From Synechococcus sp. AG-670-B23 (GTDB lineage: Bacteria > Cyanobacteriota > Cyanobacteriia > PCC-6307 > Cyanobiaceae): 64,000 nucleotides of DNA. Shown here piece by piece: positions 19,495 through 28,564 of the stretch (within the stretch, counting starts at the first letter, position 1; the number at the start of each line of letters is the position of its first letter). The notes beneath the pieces were generated by a model. The model had not been told where the DNA came from and made no database searches. It saw only the letters and a list, made by a program, of their open reading frames with translations. Location: NCBI GenBank assembly GCA_003209165.1, contig QCSL01000007.1, positions 1 through 64,000 of the forward strand. The letters are read 5' to 3'. Position numbers and translations under genes: made by a program.

Positions 19495-20376
19495 TTGAAC
19501 ACCGAACCTTCGTCTGCAGGTCCCGAGCCAGCATCCCTTCAGCGGATTGCGCTCATCCTTCAGTACGAGGGTTCCTCGTTTTGTGGGTGGCAGCGACAAC
19601 GCAACGGTCGAAGTGTTCAGGCCGTGCTGGAGGACGCCATTGCCCAGCTCGATCCGCGTCGGCCGCTGCAGACCTTTGCCGCTGGCCGCACAGATGCCGG
19701 TGTTCATGCGGCCGGTCAGGTGGTGCACTTCGACTGCAGTGGGCCGATTCCCGCTCGCAAATGGGCCCTAGCCTTGAACGGACGCCTGCCGAGCACCATT
19801 CGTGTGCGCGAATCCGTCGCCCGCCCCCTGGATTGGCATGCCTGCTACTCAGCCACCTACCGACGGTACCGGTACACGATTCACAACGGCCGGCGTCCAA
19901 ATTTGTTTCTCGACCCCTGGAGCTGGCACCGCTACCAACACAGGCTGGATGAGTCCCGCATGCGGGACGCTCTGAACACCATGCTTGGCCTGCACGACTT
20001 CAGCGCCTTCATGAAGGCCGGCAGCCGTCGCGCCCATGCGCGAACCACCGTGCAGGAGGTGCTCGTGGAACGCCAAAGCGATCTCCTACGGGTCGAGATT
20101 CAGGCCAGTGGCTTTCTCTACGGCATGGTTCGTCTGCTGATGGCCCAGTTGGTAGCCGTCGGCGAGCACCGTCTCAGTGTTGCCGACTTTGAACATCGAT
20201 GGCGCGAGCGACGCCGCCATGAGGTGAAAGAGGCGGCTCCAGCCACCGGGCTCTGCCTGCTTCGAGCTGGCTATGCCGAGCCCATTTTCAGCAAAGCCGG
20301 CTGGTACGATAATCAACCGTGGTTTTTTCTGGCTGAGAGCGATCCGCCTCCGGATCCACCCTCAACGCCGGGATAA
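19495..20376 (+). CDS. truA: tRNA pseudouridine(38-40) synthase TruA
   Basis: TruA isomerises uridines 38-40 in the anticodon arm of tRNA. The 293-residue product has the catalytic block [12 protein letters not shown] with Asp67, and [16 protein letters not shown] at the N-terminus. The start is TTG 19495; no ATG lies near the conserved start. It is adjacent to rplQ, as in many bacteria, and ends 157 nt before rplM. That gap holds a structured leader. Confidence 0.96.
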   Translation: MNTEPSSAGPEPASLQRIALILQYEGSSFCGWQRQRNGRSVQAVLEDAIAQLDPRRPLQTFAAGRTDAGVHAAGQVVHFDCSGPIPARKWALALNGRLPSTIRVRESVARPLDWHACYSATYRRYRYTIHNGRRPNLFLDPWSWHRYQHRLDESRMRDALNTMLGLHDFSAFMKAGSRRAHARTTVQEVLVERQSDLLRVEIQASGFLYGMVRLLMAQLVAVGEHRLSVADFEHRWRERRRHEVKEAAPATGLCLLRAGYAEPIFSKAGWYDNQPWFFLAESDPPPDPPSTPG

Positions 20377-20410
20377 ACGGGCTTCTACTCGGAATGCTGC
20401 CCAACTCATA

Positions 20411-20471
20411 AGAGCTGGAGGGGCTGAAGAGTAAGTTCGACATTTAGCCCCGTAAGGTCCAGCTCTGGACC
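20411..20471 (+). promoter_or_regulatory. Structured leader of rplM with two alternative folds
   Basis: Fold A: AGAGCTGGA (20411-20419) pairs perfectly with TCCAGCTCT (20458-20466). Inside it, GGGGCTGAA (20420-20428) pairs with TTTAGCCCC (20443-20451, one G-T), leaving the bulge GTAAGG. Fold B: GGTCCA (20456-20461) pairs with TGGACC (20466-20471) around GCTC, followed by GACCCCTTTT. The two folds share bases and exclude each other. The element starts 123 nt before the rplM ATG. A further palindrome CCGGCATGCCGG (20518-20529) lies just before the start. Confidence 0.6.
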
Positions 20472-20533
20472 GACCCCTTTTGCCCAGTTCCGCTCCATTA
20501 GGCGGGACATACCCGAACCGGCATGCCGGCGCG

Positions 20534-20986
20534 ATGAACAAGACCTCTCTCCCCCCGATTGATTCCATCGACCGCCAGTGGTATGTGGTGGACGCTGAGA
20601 ATCAAACCCTTGGCCGTCTGGCCACTGAAGTAGCCGCCGTGCTTCGCGGCAAGATCAACCCCAGCTTCACCCCGCACCTGGACACCGGTGATTTTGTCGT
20701 CGTTGTAAACGCTGAAAAAATCAAGGTCAGCGGCCGTAAGCCCCAGCAAAAGCTGTACCGCCGTCACTCCGGTCGTCCCGGAGGTATGAAGGTGGAAACC
20801 TTCGAGGCTCTGCAGGAACGGATTCCCGAGCGGATCGTGGAGAAGGCCATCAAAGGCATGCTTCCCCACAACGCCCTAGGCCGCCAGATGTTCCGCAAGC
20901 TCAAGGTCTACAAGGGCTCCGAGCATCCCCATGCCGCTCAGAAGCCCCAGCCGCTTCAGCTCAACCCCTCCGCATCCGCCAAATGA
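20534..20986 (+). CDS. rplM: 50S ribosomal protein L13
   Basis: L13 is an early-assembly large-subunit protein. The 150-residue product starts [20 protein letters not shown] and has [31 protein letters not shown] and the loop [18 protein letters not shown]. The open frame begins at 20480, but ATG 20534 fits the family. No AGGAGG precedes it; the palindrome CCGGCATGCCGG ends four bases before the ATG. It heads rplM-rpsI-rpmE-prfA. Confidence 0.98.
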   Translation: MNKTSLPPIDSIDRQWYVVDAENQTLGRLATEVAAVLRGKINPSFTPHLDTGDFVVVVNAEKIKVSGRKPQQKLYRRHSGRPGGMKVETFEALQERIPERIVEKAIKGMLPHNALGRQMFRKLKVYKGSEHPHAAQKPQPLQLNPSASAK

Positions 20987-21384
20987 GCAACAATTCAGTC
21001 GTCTACTGGGGCACCGGTCGTCGCAAGACCTCTGTAGCCCGTGTTCGCCTCGTCCCCGGCAATGGAACGATCACCATCAACGGTCGTCCCGGTGACAACT
21101 ATTTGAATTACAACCCCTCGTACATCTCAGCGGTCAAGGCTCCCCTGGAGACCCTCGGCCTAAGCAGCGAGTACGACATTCTCGTCAACGTTCACGGTGG
21201 CGGACTCACCGGTCAATCCGGCGCCATCAAGCAAGGTGCAGCTCGCGCCCTGTGCGAGCTGTCTGCCGACAACCGTAAGCCTCTGAAGACGGAAGGCCAC
21301 CTGAGCCGCGACCCCCGAGCCAAGGAACGCCGCAAGTACGGTCTCAAGAAAGCCCGTAAGGCTCCTCAGTTCTCCAAGCGCTGA
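20983..21384 (+). CDS. rpsI: 30S ribosomal protein S9
   Basis: S9 reaches the P-site tRNA with its C-terminal tail, SKR, which is present here. The 133-residue product has [19 protein letters not shown] and [22 protein letters not shown] 20983 overlaps the rplM stop (ATGA), so translation of L13 and S9 is coupled, as is usual for this gene pair. Confidence 0.98.
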   Translation: MSNNSVVYWGTGRRKTSVARVRLVPGNGTITINGRPGDNYLNYNPSYISAVKAPLETLGLSSEYDILVNVHGGGLTGQSGAIKQGAARALCELSADNRKPLKTEGHLSRDPRAKERRKYGLKKARKAPQFSKR

Positions 21385-21395
21385 TTTTTTTACCG

Positions 21396-21647
21396 ATGCC
21401 AAAGCCCGACATTCATCCCACCTGGTATCCCGACGCCAAGGTGATCTGCAACGGCGAAGTGGTTATGACCACTGGCGCTACCCAGCCTGAGATCCACGTC
21501 GACGTCTGGAGCGGCAACCACCCCTTCTTCACTGGCACCCAGAAGATCCTCGACACCGAGGGTCGTGTGGATCGTTTCATGAAGAAGTACGGCATGGGCA
21601 CCAAGAAAAAAGGTGCCGACTCCGCCAAGGCCGAGTCCAAGGCCTGA
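21396..21647 (+). CDS. rpmE: 50S ribosomal protein L31
   Basis: L31 bridges the two subunits. The 83-residue product has MPKPDIHPTWYPDAKVICNG and VWSGNHPFFTGTQKILDTEGRVDRF. Only a single Cys (position 18) is visible, not the CXXC zinc pair of C+ forms, so it is a zinc-independent-looking version. A Lys/Ala tail follows. It lies 11 nt after rpsI and 15 nt before prfA. Confidence 0.96.
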   Translation: MPKPDIHPTWYPDAKVICNGEVVMTTGATQPEIHVDVWSGNHPFFTGTQKILDTEGRVDRFMKKYGMGTKKKGADSAKAESKA

Positions 21648-21662
21648 GGGTGAGAACGGGGC

Positions 21663-22754
21663 ATGGACGCCTCGACCTTGTTCACAAGGCTGGGAACAGC
21701 CACAGCCAGCTTCCGCAACCTCGAGCGGCAGCTGGCTGATCCTGATATCGCCGCTGATCCGAAGCGGCTTGAATCGATTGCACGGGAGCGATCAAGGCTT
21801 GAGCCTCTCGTGCTCGATTTCGAGCAACTGAAACGGCTCGAATCCGAGCGAGATTCCGCACGTCAACTACTCAAAGACAGTCGCGGTGACACCGCGATGG
21901 AGGAACTGGCGCAGGATGAGTTAGCCAGCCTCCAGGAACAGCATGCAACGCTGACGGAGCGACTCACCCTGGCTCTGCTGCCGCGGGATCCTCGCGATGA
22001 GCGCAGCGTGATGCTGGAGATTCGTGCCGGTGCAGGGGGCGATGAGGCCTGTCTCTGGGCCGGTGATCTGGCACGGATGTATGAGCGCTACAGCCAAAAA
22101 GTGGGTTGGGCCGTGCAACCCATGAGCTGCACCGAGGCGGACCTGGGAGGCTTTCGCGAGCTGATCCTTTCGGTGCGCGGTGACGGCGTCTACAGCCAAC
22201 TGAAATTTGAAGCAGGAGTCCATCGGGTGCAACGCGTCCCGGCTACTGAATCCCAGGGTCGGGTCCACACCTCCACCGCCACGGTGGCGGTGATGCCAGA
22301 AGCCGATGCCGTGGAAGTGCAGCTTGATCCAAAGGATCTCGACATCAGCACCGCACGTTCAGGCGGTGCTGGCGGCCAAAACGTCAACAAGGTGGAAACA
22401 GCCGTGGACCTCCTGCACAAACCCACGGGCATCCGCGTGTTCTGCACCCAGGAACGCTCTCAGCTGCAGAATCGGGAACGGGCACTAGAGATCCTGCGCG
22501 CCAAATTGCTAGAGCGGGAGCAAGCTGCTGCTGCGGAACGGGAAAGCAGCAACCGACGCGCCCAGGTGGGCAGTGGTGACCGCTCCGAAAAAATCCGCAC
22601 CTACAACTACAAAGACAACCGAACCACCGATCACCGGCTCGGCCGTAACTTCACGCTGGAGCCTGTGCTGGAGGGCCAATTAGAGGACCTGATCGGTGCC
22701 TGCATCGCCGAAGAACAACGTCAGAAACTCGAAGCCCTAAGCGATCAGGCCTAG
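21663..22754 (+). CDS. prfA: Peptide chain release factor 1
   Basis: RF1 ends translation at UAA and UAG. The 363-residue product has the codon-reading motif PAT (193-195, in [10 protein letters not shown]) and the catalytic GGQ (237-239, in [15 protein letters not shown]). PAT rather than the SPF of RF2 decides the assignment. It is the last gene of the rplM group and converges with the HNH gene, with 9 bp between their stops. Confidence 0.97.
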   Translation: MDASTLFTRLGTATASFRNLERQLADPDIAADPKRLESIARERSRLEPLVLDFEQLKRLESERDSARQLLKDSRGDTAMEELAQDELASLQEQHATLTERLTLALLPRDPRDERSVMLEIRAGAGGDEACLWAGDLARMYERYSQKVGWAVQPMSCTEADLGGFRELILSVRGDGVYSQLKFEAGVHRVQRVPATESQGRVHTSTATVAVMPEADAVEVQLDPKDLDISTARSGGAGGQNVNKVETAVDLLHKPTGIRVFCTQERSQLQNRERALEILRAKLLEREQAAAAERESSNRRAQVGSGDRSEKIRTYNYKDNRTTDHRLGRNFTLEPVLEGQLEDLIGACIAEEQRQKLEALSDQA

Positions 22755-22763
22755 GCCTGACAG

Positions 22764-23264
22764 CTAAGAACCGATGACGTATTTCGCCCATTCCTGGTGA
22801 TGACCGGAATGGATCTGGCGCCGGGCCTCAAAACTGAGGCTGCTGGCTGGTCGTCGCGGCACATGCCTCAAGGGCATGGAAGCTTCCTTCGGAGTTCGGT
22901 TGCCCTTGCGCACATTGCAGCTGAGGCAAGCCGTGGTCACATTCTCCCAGGTGTCACAACCTCCCCTACTTCGGGGCATCACATGGTCGATCGACAACTG
23001 ATCATCACGACTGCCGCAGTACTGGCAGGTGTGATTGTCCCGCTGGAAGAGGTTGCGACGCGTAAGGGGCAGCTGACGAAAGGGAACCCGGACGTACTGC
23101 CTTAGACGGATGACGGTCGGAAGGTGAGTGCCCTGGCGAAGGAGCCGATAGGGGTCGTGTTCCAGGCTCTCCGCCTTGCCCTTCAACATCATCACCACTG
23201 CCCGTCTCCAGGTGGTGATATTGAGCGGCTCGTAGGACGCATTGAGAACGAGAACCTGGCCCAT
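22764..23264 (-). CDS. HNH endonuclease family protein
   Basis: This 166-residue protein has a C-terminal HNH motif: CQYCGS, then LSIDHVMPRSRGG, WENVTTACLSCNVRKGNRTP, with paired Cys for zinc and the catalytic His. The N-terminal MGQVLVLNASYEPLNITTWRRAVVMMLKGKAE is typical of a widespread chromosomal HNH family in cyanobacteria whose role is unknown. There is no sign of an intron, intein or mobile element around it, so it is probably a resident gene. Confidence 0.88.
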   Translation of the reverse strand: MGQVLVLNASYEPLNITTWRRAVVMMLKGKAESLEHDPYRLLRQGTHLPTVIRLRQYVRVPFRQLPLTRRNLFQRDNHTCQYCGSRDDQLSIDHVMPRSRGGCDTWENVTTACLSCNVRKGNRTPKEASMPLRHVPRRPASSLSFEARRQIHSGHHQEWAKYVIGS

Positions 23265-23333
23265 GCCAGCTCACTCAATAAACGTCATGCTATCGATCAC
23301 ATCAAGCCGTCTCGGTAGCGCCGAGCACCGCCC

Positions 23334-24464
23334 GTGATTCCGGAGCTGAATCCACGTCAGCGCGCCTGGGTGGAAGTCTCACCTGCAGCGATTCGGGCCA
23401 ACGCCAGGGCTCTCTGCCAGCACCTTGACCCTCGCACCCAACTGATGGCGGTGGTGAAGGCCGATGGCTATGGCCATGGGGCCGAAACCGTGGCACGGGC
23501 TGCCCTTCAGGGGGGAGCCACCAGCCTTGGCGTAGCCACGCTTCAAGAAGGCCTTGAACTGCGGCGGGCCGGACTTGAGGCACCGATACTGTTGCTGAGC
23601 AACCTCAATGAACCGGATGACCTACGCACCTGCCTGCACTGGCGGTTGATGCCCACCCTGAGCAACCTCAGGGATGGCCAGCTCTGCAATGAGCTCGCTG
23701 CCGACAGCGGTCGACGTTTCGATGTGCAGCTGAAGATCGACACCGGCATGGCTCGGCTGGGCTGCTCCCTTAGCGACAGTCATCAGACCGCGGCGGGCCT
23801 GCAGAGCCTGGAAGACCTCAATCTGGCGGGCATCTACAGCCATCTGGCCTGTGCCGACGAACCGGACGATGCTTTGACCAGCATCCAGCAGGATCGCTTT
23901 GTGAACATGCTCTCCGCTCTGCCACACACGGGCACTACCATCACCCGCCATCTGGCCAACTCGGCTGGGACCTTGCTGAATCGGGAGCTGCACCACGACC
24001 TCGTGCGCGTTGGACTCGCCCTGTACGGCCATGCCCCCGCTGCCCACCTCAGCAACGTTATTTCGCTGCAACCCGCCCTGGCGGTTCGCGCCCGGGTCAG
24101 CCTGATCCGCGAGGTGCCCGCTGGCACAGGAGTCAGCTACGGCCACCGCTTCATCACCAAGCGCACCACTCGCCTTGCGGTGGTGGGCATCGGCTATGCC
24201 GATGGTGTTCTGCGGTCCCTCAGCGGGCATATTCACGCCCTGAATCGCAACCGTCGGCTCCCGCAGGTGGGAGCTATCACCATGGACCAGCTCCTACTGG
24301 ATGCCACCGATGCACCTGAGCTCGCGGAAGGTGACATCGTCACCCTGCTGGGCCAGGACGGCGACCTGGAGTTAAGCCCCCAAAGCTGGAGCGACCGCTG
24401 CGATTCGATTCCCTGGGAGATCCTCTGCGGTTTCAAACGACGCCTGCCCCGAGTTGAAGTCTGA
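23334..24464 (+). CDS. alr: Alanine racemase
   Basis: Alanine racemase makes D-alanine for peptidoglycan using PLP. The 376-residue product has the PLP lysine in VVKADGYGHG (Lys42) and the second catalytic residue, Tyr, in GTGVSYGHRF. It also has RHLANSAGTL and LVRVGLALYG. GTG 23334 is the start; the conserved RAWVEVSPAAIRAN begins about 10 residues later. Gene context is cell-wall related: a beta-lactamase-like hydrolase and an NlpC/P60 protein follow. Confidence 0.97.
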   Translation: MIPELNPRQRAWVEVSPAAIRANARALCQHLDPRTQLMAVVKADGYGHGAETVARAALQGGATSLGVATLQEGLELRRAGLEAPILLLSNLNEPDDLRTCLHWRLMPTLSNLRDGQLCNELAADSGRRFDVQLKIDTGMARLGCSLSDSHQTAAGLQSLEDLNLAGIYSHLACADEPDDALTSIQQDRFVNMLSALPHTGTTITRHLANSAGTLLNRELHHDLVRVGLALYGHAPAAHLSNVISLQPALAVRARVSLIREVPAGTGVSYGHRFITKRTTRLAVVGIGYADGVLRSLSGHIHALNRNRRLPQVGAITMDQLLLDATDAPELAEGDIVTLLGQDGDLELSPQSWSDRCDSIPWEILCGFKRRLPRVEV

Positions 24465-24501
24465 CCAACTCCCAAGCACTTGGTACTCTGGATGCGCCGC
24501 T

Positions 24502-24590
24502 GGAGAGGTGGCTGAGTGGTTGAAAGCGGCTCCCTGCTAAGGAGTTACAGGAGGCAACTTCTGTCGAGGGTTCGAATCCCTCCCTCTCCG
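24502..24590 (+). tRNA. tRNA-Ser (GCT anticodon)
   Basis: These 89 nt fold as a class II tRNA. The acceptor stem is GGAGAGG/CCTCTCC with discriminator G. The anticodon stem GCTCC/GGAGT encloses CTGCTAA, so the anticodon is GCT for AGC/AGU serine codons. A long variable arm (ACAGGAGGCAACTTCTGT) and the T loop GTTCGAATC are present. No CCA is encoded. Confidence 0.95.
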
Positions 24591-24606
24591 TTCCAAGTTC
24601 ATTGAC

Positions 24607-25521
24607 TCAATCTCCAGGCCCCTTGGAGCTGGTGAACAAGTTGAGTTGCCGTGCCAGCTCCGGCAAAAGGGATGCGTCCCTGGCGCGATCGGGGCCCGTT
24701 GTGAATACCACCAGCATGGTGGGTGCCTGCTGTTCGGAAGGCTGAAACCAAGCCGCGTCATTTCGGGCCTGACTCATCCAACCGGCCTTGCTCCAAAAGT
24801 GCGCGTCCTCAGGCAAGCCCTCGCCGAGGAACCCATCCACCTGGTTTTCAGGATCGGCACGACGCTGCTGCTGATCGAGCGAACGCCTCAACAGACCCTG
24901 CAGTCGACGACAAGCCGGCGGCGACACCACCGCACCGGTCATCACAGCCTCCAGCATCCGCGCTGTCGCAGCGGTGGACAAGCCATTGCAGTTGCTGTTG
25001 TCAGCCCCGTAGAACATTTTCTCCCGGCCATAGGGACCATCTCCCCAGGTCTTCTGACAGCAATTCACCGCCTCAATTTCCGGCCAAGCCAAGCTCTGCA
25101 ACCAGCCATTGATCAAGCGACGCTGCTGGGTCCATAGCTCCCAGCGTTCGCCATGGAGTACAGGGCCACTGGTGGTGCCTGAGAGCAGATCAACCACAAG
25201 CCCAGTCGCATCGTTACTGGAGTCGGCGATCATGTCGCGCATGGCGCGCCGCAGTTCGTCGCCGTCCGGGATCAGGTCACGCTGCAACCACTGCTCAACG
25301 GCGACGGCATAAAACAGCTTGACCACGCTGGCTGGATAGAGAATCCGGTCTTGATTCCAGGAAGCACCGCTGCCCTGACCCGCCTCCGGCGCAACCATGT
25401 CATAACGCACCCAGGTGATCGCCAGACTGTTACGCAGCCCAGGACGGCCGTCGGCATCGAGCGCATCGAGGGCTGCCTCAAGCCGAGCCGCCATTGCGGT
25501 ATCGGGACGGTAGAACGCCAT
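24607..25521 (-). CDS. Beta-lactamase-like serine hydrolase
   Basis: This 304-residue protein has the class A beta-lactamase/transpeptidase arrangement. SVVK (65-68) supplies the nucleophile Ser and Lys. SSND (about 100-103) stands for the SDN motif, and KAG (244-246) for KTG. There is no obvious signal peptide, unusual for a periplasmic enzyme. It may act on peptidoglycan peptides, or on another amide or ester; true lactamase activity cannot be claimed. It diverges from the NlpC/P60 gene with only 17 bp between the start codons. Confidence 0.82.
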   Translation of the reverse strand: MAFYRPDTAMAARLEAALDALDADGRPGLRNSLAITWVRYDMVAPEAGQGSGASWNQDRILYPASVVKLFYAVAVEQWLQRDLIPDGDELRRAMRDMIADSSNDATGLVVDLLSGTTSGPVLHGERWELWTQQRRLINGWLQSLAWPEIEAVNCCQKTWGDGPYGREKMFYGADNSNCNGLSTAATARMLEAVMTGAVVSPPACRRLQGLLRRSLDQQQRRADPENQVDGFLGEGLPEDAHFWSKAGWMSQARNDAAWFQPSEQQAPTMLVVFTTGPDRARDASLLPELARQLNLFTSSKGPGD

Positions 25522-25538
25522 AGCGATTCAATTGGGCC

Positions 25539-26267
25539 ATGGCGACGTTAGGCACCCTGCTGGCCCCAGACTTGATTCAGAGAGGCTCCTGTTGGCAGCT
25601 GTGCGCTGACATCAATGGTTATTCGAGACCTGACGGCGAGAGTCTGACCACACAGGCCTGTCGTGGACGTCGCTTTCGCATCCTGGACAAGCAGCGCAAG
25701 AGGATCGCCGTTCAGCTGCTGGAGGATGGCTACCGCTGCTGGCTGGAACTCGAGGCGGTTCTGGGGCGTGCTGAGCGTTGCTCACCCTGGCGACCATCGC
25801 CGCTGAGCGCGACAGAGATTGAACGACGTCTGCCTGGCGTGCTCGCCTGGAGCGAAACCGCCCAGCAACATCCCAACGTCTACCTCTGGGGAGGCACCAC
25901 AGAACCAGACATGGATTGTTCCGGTTTGGTGCAGATGGCCTTCGCCAGCCAGGGCATCTGGATTCCGCGAGATGCCTATCAGCAGGAGCGGTTCTGCCAA
26001 CCGGTTGCGGCTCTCCCCGACGATCACAGCCTGCTGCGCTCGGGAGATCTGCTGTTTTTCGGCACACGCCAGCGTTGCACCCATGTGGGGCTCCATCTCG
26101 GCGATGGCCGCTATCGCCACAGCTCTGGCCAGGACCATGGACGCAATGGAATCGGCATCGACAGCCTCCACAGCCGCGATCAACACCCGGTGGCTTGCCG
26201 TTACCGAGCTGAATTCCGCAGCGCAGGCCGTGTGGTTCGTTGCCATGACGGATCACATCTCTCCTGA
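25539..26267 (+). CDS. NlpC/P60 family cell-wall peptidase
   Basis: NlpC/P60 enzymes cut the D-Glu-gamma-meso-diaminopimelate bond in peptidoglycan. The 242-residue product has an SH3-like N-terminal half (about 1-80) and a catalytic half with DCSGLVQ (Cys127) and CTHVGLHLGDG (His182), with a third polar residue nearby (HSSG). The family is close to cyanobacterial enzymes of known cell-wall specificity. No signal peptide is visible, so export is unclear. ATG 25539 is 17 bp from the divergent hydrolase start. Confidence 0.88.
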   Translation: MATLGTLLAPDLIQRGSCWQLCADINGYSRPDGESLTTQACRGRRFRILDKQRKRIAVQLLEDGYRCWLELEAVLGRAERCSPWRPSPLSATEIERRLPGVLAWSETAQQHPNVYLWGGTTEPDMDCSGLVQMAFASQGIWIPRDAYQQERFCQPVAALPDDHSLLRSGDLLFFGTRQRCTHVGLHLGDGRYRHSSGQDHGRNGIGIDSLHSRDQHPVACRYRAEFRSAGRVVRCHDGSHLS

Positions 26268-26327
26268 AGCTGTCAGCAGGATCGGCAAGGACCCTGCTTA
26301 AGTTGAGCGACTCGCAGCGCGACCGGC

Positions 26328-27290
26328 ATGAGTGCACCCCTGGATCTCTCGGTGGTGGTGCCGCTTTACAACGAAGTAGAAAGCCTGCCCCACCTGGTCA
26401 AACAGCTCCTTTCAGCACTGCGTCCAACCGACGAGACGTTTGAGCTAGTTCTTGTCAACGATGGATCAAGCGACCGCACTGCCGAAGTGCTGGCCCAGGT
26501 CAGCTCAGAGGTGCCTGAAGTGGTGTCTGTGCTGCTGCGAAAGAACTATGGCCAGACCGCAGCCATGGCTGCTGGTTTTGACGTTTCTAGTGGGGAGGTC
26601 ATCGTCACCCTGGATGGGGATCTTCAGAATGATCCAGCCGACATCCCCATGCTGCTGGTTAAATTGAGGGAGGGGTATGACCTCGTGAGTGGCTGGCGCC
26701 ATCAGCGCCAGGACGCCGCCCTCCAGCGCAAACTTCCCTCCCGGATCGCCAACCGCTTGATCGGCCGGGTGACCGGGGTGCGGCTGCATGACTACGGCTG
26801 CTCCCTCAAGGCCTATCGAAGGGAGGTGCTAGCAGACATGCGGCTCTATGGAGAACTGCATCGCTTTCTTCCCGCCCTGGCCTTCATCGAAGGCGCACGG
26901 ATCACCGAAGTGAAGGTGAACCACCGAGCGCGTCAGTTCGGCAGCAGCAAGTACGGGATCGATCGCACCTTCCGTGTGCTGATGGATCTGCTCACCGTCT
27001 GGTTCATGAAGCGTTTTCTGACCCGACCGATGTACGTGTTCGGCTTCGGGGGACTGCTGGCAATCGCCGCCAGCCTTGTCACCAGCACCTATCTCTTCGT
27101 GATCAAGGTGATGGGAGGCGACATTGCCAATCGCCCACTGCTCACCCTCGCGGTGGTGCTTGGTTTGGCGGGGATTCAACTGTTCTGCTTCGGGCTTCTC
27201 GGCGAACTGTTGATCCGTACCTACCACGAAAGCCAGGATCGACCGATTTATCGCATCCGAGAAACGTTGCGGGGAGGCCGAGCCGGCTGA
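26328..27290 (+). CDS. Family 2 glycosyltransferase (polyprenyl-phosphate type)
   Basis: This 320-residue protein has a GT-A domain: VVPLYNEVESLP, LVLVNDGSSDRTAE and the DXD-like TLDGDLQNDP. The family block VSGWRHQRQD...KLPSRIANRLI follows, and two C-terminal membrane spans at about 235-255 and 268-288. This layout is that of dolichyl/undecaprenyl-phosphate sugar transferases such as GtrB. It would transfer a nucleotide sugar to a membrane lipid carrier for envelope glycans; the sugar cannot be told. Its 3' end overlaps the HEAT protein gene by 43 nt on the other strand. Confidence 0.88.
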   Translation: MSAPLDLSVVVPLYNEVESLPHLVKQLLSALRPTDETFELVLVNDGSSDRTAEVLAQVSSEVPEVVSVLLRKNYGQTAAMAAGFDVSSGEVIVTLDGDLQNDPADIPMLLVKLREGYDLVSGWRHQRQDAALQRKLPSRIANRLIGRVTGVRLHDYGCSLKAYRREVLADMRLYGELHRFLPALAFIEGARITEVKVNHRARQFGSSKYGIDRTFRVLMDLLTVWFMKRFLTRPMYVFGFGGLLAIAASLVTSTYLFVIKVMGGDIANRPLLTLAVVLGLAGIQLFCFGLLGELLIRTYHESQDRPIYRIRETLRGGRAG

Positions 27291-27715
27291 GTGGTCTGGG
27301 CAGCGGCTGGCGCACCACGGAACGGTGCGATCGCAGCGGCTGCTTCTTCCACCACACGCGCATCGCTGTCCCGCAGTGCTTGGCGTAGCAAGGGGAGCGT
27401 TGAGCGGTGCCCCCATCGGGCAGCCAAACGAACGGCGCGCAAACGCTCCTCGGGGCCAGCCTCCATGTCGGCCTTGAGGCGACGCTCCAGATCAAGACGC
27501 TCGAGGGGAGTGCTCGGTGAAGTCCAGGAAACCAAGGAAGCATCGGCGGATTCCCCATCAACGGCAGACTCAATCACCAGTTCCAGCTGGGCACGGTTGA
27601 TCTGTGCGACACGGCTGGCATCCGTGCTGGAGAGCATCGGCTTCACCGGCTTCCTGCGCAACCAGAGCACCACCGTGAGCAGCACGACGGCACCAGGGAG
27701 GAGAACGTTCTGCAT
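27248..27715 (-). CDS. Membrane-anchored HEAT-repeat protein
   Basis: This 155-residue protein has one N-terminal membrane span (about 4-20, VLLPGAVVLLTVVLWLRR), a linker, and then a helical segment ERLRAVRLAARWGHRSTLPLLRQALRDSD that reads like one or two HEAT repeats. A Pro/Ala-rich tail follows. HEAT segments mediate protein contacts; no function is inferred. It converges with the glycosyltransferase gene and overlaps it by 43 nt. Confidence 0.72.
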   Translation of the reverse strand: MQNVLLPGAVVLLTVVLWLRRKPVKPMLSSTDASRVAQINRAQLELVIESAVDGESADASLVSWTSPSTPLERLDLERRLKADMEAGPEERLRAVRLAARWGHRSTLPLLRQALRDSDARVVEEAAAAIAPFRGAPAAAQTTQPARPPRNVSRMR

Positions 27716-27805
27716 GCGGATTGAACTTTTATGTCGCCGTCGGGGCCTAAAGCAGGCCTTCAGAACGGACCTATTTACAGTAGCTGCGAAGCTTTTGGCC
27801 TCGAC

Positions 27806-27922
27806 ATGACTGGAGATTTCGCTGCTGCCTGGCTGCCTGCGATTTTCGTGCCCATCACAGGAATCGTGTTCCCTGCAGTGTTCATCGTCCTTGTTGGTCG
27901 AGTGATCACCGCGGCCGAGTGA
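27806..27922 (+). CDS. psaI: Photosystem I reaction center subunit VIII
   Basis: PsaI is a one-span protein that sits beside PsaL and helps trimer formation of photosystem I. The 38-residue sequence begins MTGDFAAAWLPAIFVPITGI and continues VFPAVFIVLVGRVITAAE, with the membrane span filling the middle. The open frame extends upstream, but ATG 27806 fits the family. psaL follows 42 nt downstream, the standard marine Synechococcus pairing. A short GGCCT/AGGCC hairpin lies at 27744-27758 in the leader. Confidence 0.95.
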   Translation: MTGDFAAAWLPAIFVPITGIVFPAVFIVLVGRVITAAE

Positions 27923-27964
27923 CCGCGACCTGCGGACCTTTCAACCCCTCAGCACTCGTAATTC

Positions 27965-28456
27965 ATGACCGTCACTCCTGCTGCTGATCCCTGCGTCGGC
28001 AACCTTGCGACACCCGTCAACAGCGGCTATTTCATCAAGGGTCTGATCAACAACCTGCCCCTGTACCGCCCCGGGATTTCCCCGAATTTCCGTGGCCTGG
28101 AAACCGGTGCAGCCTTCGGTTATCTGCTCTACGGCCCCTTCACCATCTGCGGCCCCCTGCGTGCCACGGAGTACCAGCAAACCGCTGGACTGCTGGCTGC
28201 CATTGGCGCCGTGCACATCCTCAGCCTGCTGTTCCTCCTCTACAACCAGCCCGGCAAGCAACCCAACATCCCCCCTGCAGATGTGACGGTTGAGAATCCC
28301 CCCGCCGACCTGTTCACCCGCACCGGTTGGGCTGACTTCACCAGTGGGTTCTGGCTGGGTGGTTGTGGCGGTGCCGTTTTCGCCTGGTTCCTCTGCAACA
28401 CCGTTCACGTTCAGGAGCTGTTCAAGATCGCGGCTGGTGTCTGGAGCGTCGGCTGA
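27965..28456 (+). CDS. psaL: Photosystem I reaction center subunit XI
   Basis: PsaL is the trimerisation subunit of photosystem I. The 163-residue product has the N-terminal [19 protein letters not shown], then [23 protein letters not shown], and spans in the second half ([39 protein letters not shown]). Length and layout are normal. It is probably co-transcribed with psaI and is followed by a strong terminator. Confidence 0.97.
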   Translation: MTVTPAADPCVGNLATPVNSGYFIKGLINNLPLYRPGISPNFRGLETGAAFGYLLYGPFTICGPLRATEYQQTAGLLAAIGAVHILSLLFLLYNQPGKQPNIPPADVTVENPPADLFTRTGWADFTSGFWLGGCGGAVFAWFLCNTVHVQELFKIAAGVWSVG

Positions 28457-28490
28457 AGCCATTCACCGAAACCTCTAAACCGAAATCACT

Positions 28491-28530
28491 AACCCCCGGT
28501 TGCCTGGGATCAAGCAACCGGGGGTTTTTT
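28491..28530 (+). terminator. Intrinsic terminator after psaL
   Basis: AACCCCCGGTTGC (28491-28503) pairs perfectly with GCAACCGGGGGTT (28514-28526) around a 10-nt loop and is followed by T residues. This is a textbook intrinsic terminator ending the psaI-psaL unit, 34 nt after the psaL stop. Confidence 0.9.
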
Positions 28531-28564
28531 CCTGGCAGGATTCATTCACGTTTGAGACGTCCCG

